Below, piece by piece: positions 4,770-5,797 of a stretch of 5,797 nucleotides of DNA. The first letter of the stretch is position 1, and every line of letters starts with the position of its first letter. Under the pieces are notes generated by a model. That model was not told the DNA's origin, did not search any database, and saw only the letters and a program-made list of their open reading frames with translations. The position numbers and the translations under genes were made by a program. Location of the stretch: contig DQUR01000213.1 of assembly GCA_015662175.1 (NCBI GenBank), positions 1 through 5,797 of the forward strand. The letters run 5' to 3'. This stretch comes from Thermococcus paralvinellae (GTDB taxonomy: Archaea > Methanobacteriota_B > Thermococci > Thermococcales > Thermococcaceae).

Positions 4770-5797
4770 TTGGCGGAGGAATTGGTGCCCGTGGTATGTC
4801 CATATTGTGGTGTTGGGTGTAGGTTCTATATTAAAACCGTGGACGGATACCCAGTGAACATAGAGTATGCCATCGACCTAAAGGGAATATCAAACGAAAA
4901 CGGCAAGCTCTGTCCAAAGGGAAATGCGGCAATTGATTACCTCTTGTCAAAGGACAGACTTAAGAAGCCGTTGAAGGCCAAGGAGCAAGGGAAGTTCGTT
5001 GAGATAAGCTGGAGTGAAGCAATTAAAGAGGTTGCCGAAAGATTGAAGGCATATGCAAAGGATGACCCCGATCAGCTCATGTTCTTCGGTTCTGCAAAGA
5101 CATTTAACGAGCCAAACTACCTCATCCAGAAGCTCGCAAGGATGCTCGGCACGAATAACGTTGATCACTGTGCCCGTCTATGTCACGCACCAACAGTTAT
5201 GGGACTAAAGCAGGTGTTTGGAGCAGGTGCAATGACCAACACGTACAAGGACATAGAAGAAACTAATGTTATCTTCATAATTGGTCATAACTATGCAGAA
5301 ACTCACCCAGTTGGATTTAGATACGTCCTCAAGGCTAAGGAGAGGGGAGCAAAAGTTATTGTTGCAGACCCAAGATTTACAAAAACAGCATGGCATGCCG
5401 ACATATTCCTTCAGCACTACCCGGGAAGTGACGTTGCACTGATAAGCGGTCTAATTCACGTAATAATCAAGGAGAAACTCTATGACGTGAGGTTCGTAAG
5501 GGAAAGGTGTGTAGGTTTCGAAGATGTGGTTAGGGCAGTTGAAAAGTTCACACCAGAGTTCGTCGAGAAGGTAACAGGTGTTCCAGCTGAGCTCATAGTT
5601 GAGGCGGCAAGGACATTTGCAACGGCAGGAAAGGGTGTCATAACCTGGGCCATGGGGCTTACTCAGCACACCCATGGAACTGAAAACGTTAAGCTCCTCG
5701 GAACGCTCTCAGCAATCTGTGGCTACCAGGGCAAAGAAGGTGCTGGTTGTTCACCAATGCGTGGCCAGAACAATGTGCAGGGAGCATGTGACATGGC
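4770..5797 (+). CDS. fdhA: Formate dehydrogenase catalytic (alpha) subunit, Mo/W-pterin type, 3'-partial
   Basis: This is the first 342 complete codons of a molybdopterin oxidoreductase that oxidises formate to CO2; the gene runs off the right edge (family length is roughly 650-720 residues). Counting from the TTG at 4770 (MAEELVPVVCPYCG), the [4Fe-4S] ligands are C10, C13, C17 and C48, followed by the conserved lysine K50. The active-site stretch DHCARLCHAPTVMGL places C138 (TGT at 5181-5183) where E. coli FdhF has selenocysteine, next to the conserved H139. The conserved arginine is R331 in PMRGQNNVQGACDM. The overall match to FdhF is clear through residues such as NYAETHPVGFRYVLKAKERGA and VITWAMGLTQHTHGTENV. 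No Tat signal is seen, so the protein should be cytoplasmic. TTG is preferred for its ribosome binding site and the P2 leader; GTG at 4746, 4761 or 4785 are alternatives. fdhD just upstream supports the formate dehydrogenase assignment over other family members. Confidence 0.92.
   Translation, partial: MAEELVPVVCPYCGVGCRFYIKTVDGYPVNIEYAIDLKGISNENGKLCPKGNAAIDYLLSKDRLKKPLKAKEQGKFVEISWSEAIKEVAERLKAYAKDDPDQLMFFGSAKTFNEPNYLIQKLARMLGTNNVDHCARLCHAPTVMGLKQVFGAGAMTNTYKDIEETNVIFIIGHNYAETHPVGFRYVLKAKERGAKVIVADPRFTKTAWHADIFLQHYPGSDVALISGLIHVIIKEKLYDVRFVRERCVGFEDVVRAVEKFTPEFVEKVTGVPAELIVEAARTFATAGKGVITWAMGLTQHTHGTENVKLLGTLSAICGYQGKEGAGCSPMRGQNNVQGACDM

Noticed and set aside
4947..5675. Three - strand open frames within fdhA
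   Set aside because: They are antisense to a clearly recognisable formate dehydrogenase and have no support of their own.
1..5797. CRISPR array, tRNA, insertion sequence or recombination site
   Set aside because: I looked for repeated spacers, cloverleaf sequences, terminal inverted repeats and transposase motifs and saw none.

Overview
The window looks like chromosomal DNA from a hyperthermophilic euryarchaeon of the order Thermococcales, most likely a Thermococcus. The evidence is the tightly packed genes with GGTG-type ribosome binding sites, an ATGA stop/start overlap, archaeal BRE/TATA-like promoter elements, a perfect match to the sulfur-response regulator (SurR) consensus, and protein sequences that resemble the Thermococcus hydrogenase and formate dehydrogenase modules. 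This assignment comes from recognition, not from a search.

Layout, all genes on the + strand. Positions 1-966 hold the 3' part of a coenzyme F420-reducing-type [NiFe] hydrogenase large subunit (frhA, first copy; its N-terminus lies before the window). frhG (972-1649) follows after 5 bases, and frhB (1646-2479) overlaps frhG by 4 bases. A 43-base gap with no ribosome binding site but a promoter-like sequence leads to a second, complete frhA (2523-3719). A 33-base gap leads to fdhD (3753-4508), a maturation factor for formate dehydrogenase. A 261-base intergenic region (4509-4769) carries the regulatory signals. The start of a molybdopterin formate dehydrogenase catalytic subunit, fdhA (from 4770), then runs off the right edge.

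How they work together. FrhA would carry the NiFe active site, FrhG the electron-relay [4Fe-4S] clusters, and FrhB a flavin site that passes electrons to a soluble acceptor. FdhD would prepare the Mo/W-pterin cofactor of FdhA, which oxidises formate. The neighbourhood therefore suggests a formate/H2 electron-exchange module: formate oxidation linked to H2 evolution, or H2/formate linked to reduction of a soluble carrier. A membrane formate hydrogenlyase could continue to the right, but the window does not show it.

Most notable points: a duplicated catalytic subunit flanking one frhG-frhB pair; a likely leaderless internal promoter for the second frhA; an FdhD that lacks the cysteine pair used for sulfur transfer; a perfect extended SurR-type site just upstream of a TATA box before fdhA; a 13/15 direct repeat bracketing a second fdhA promoter; and a probable TTG start for fdhA with cysteine in place of selenocysteine at the catalytic position.
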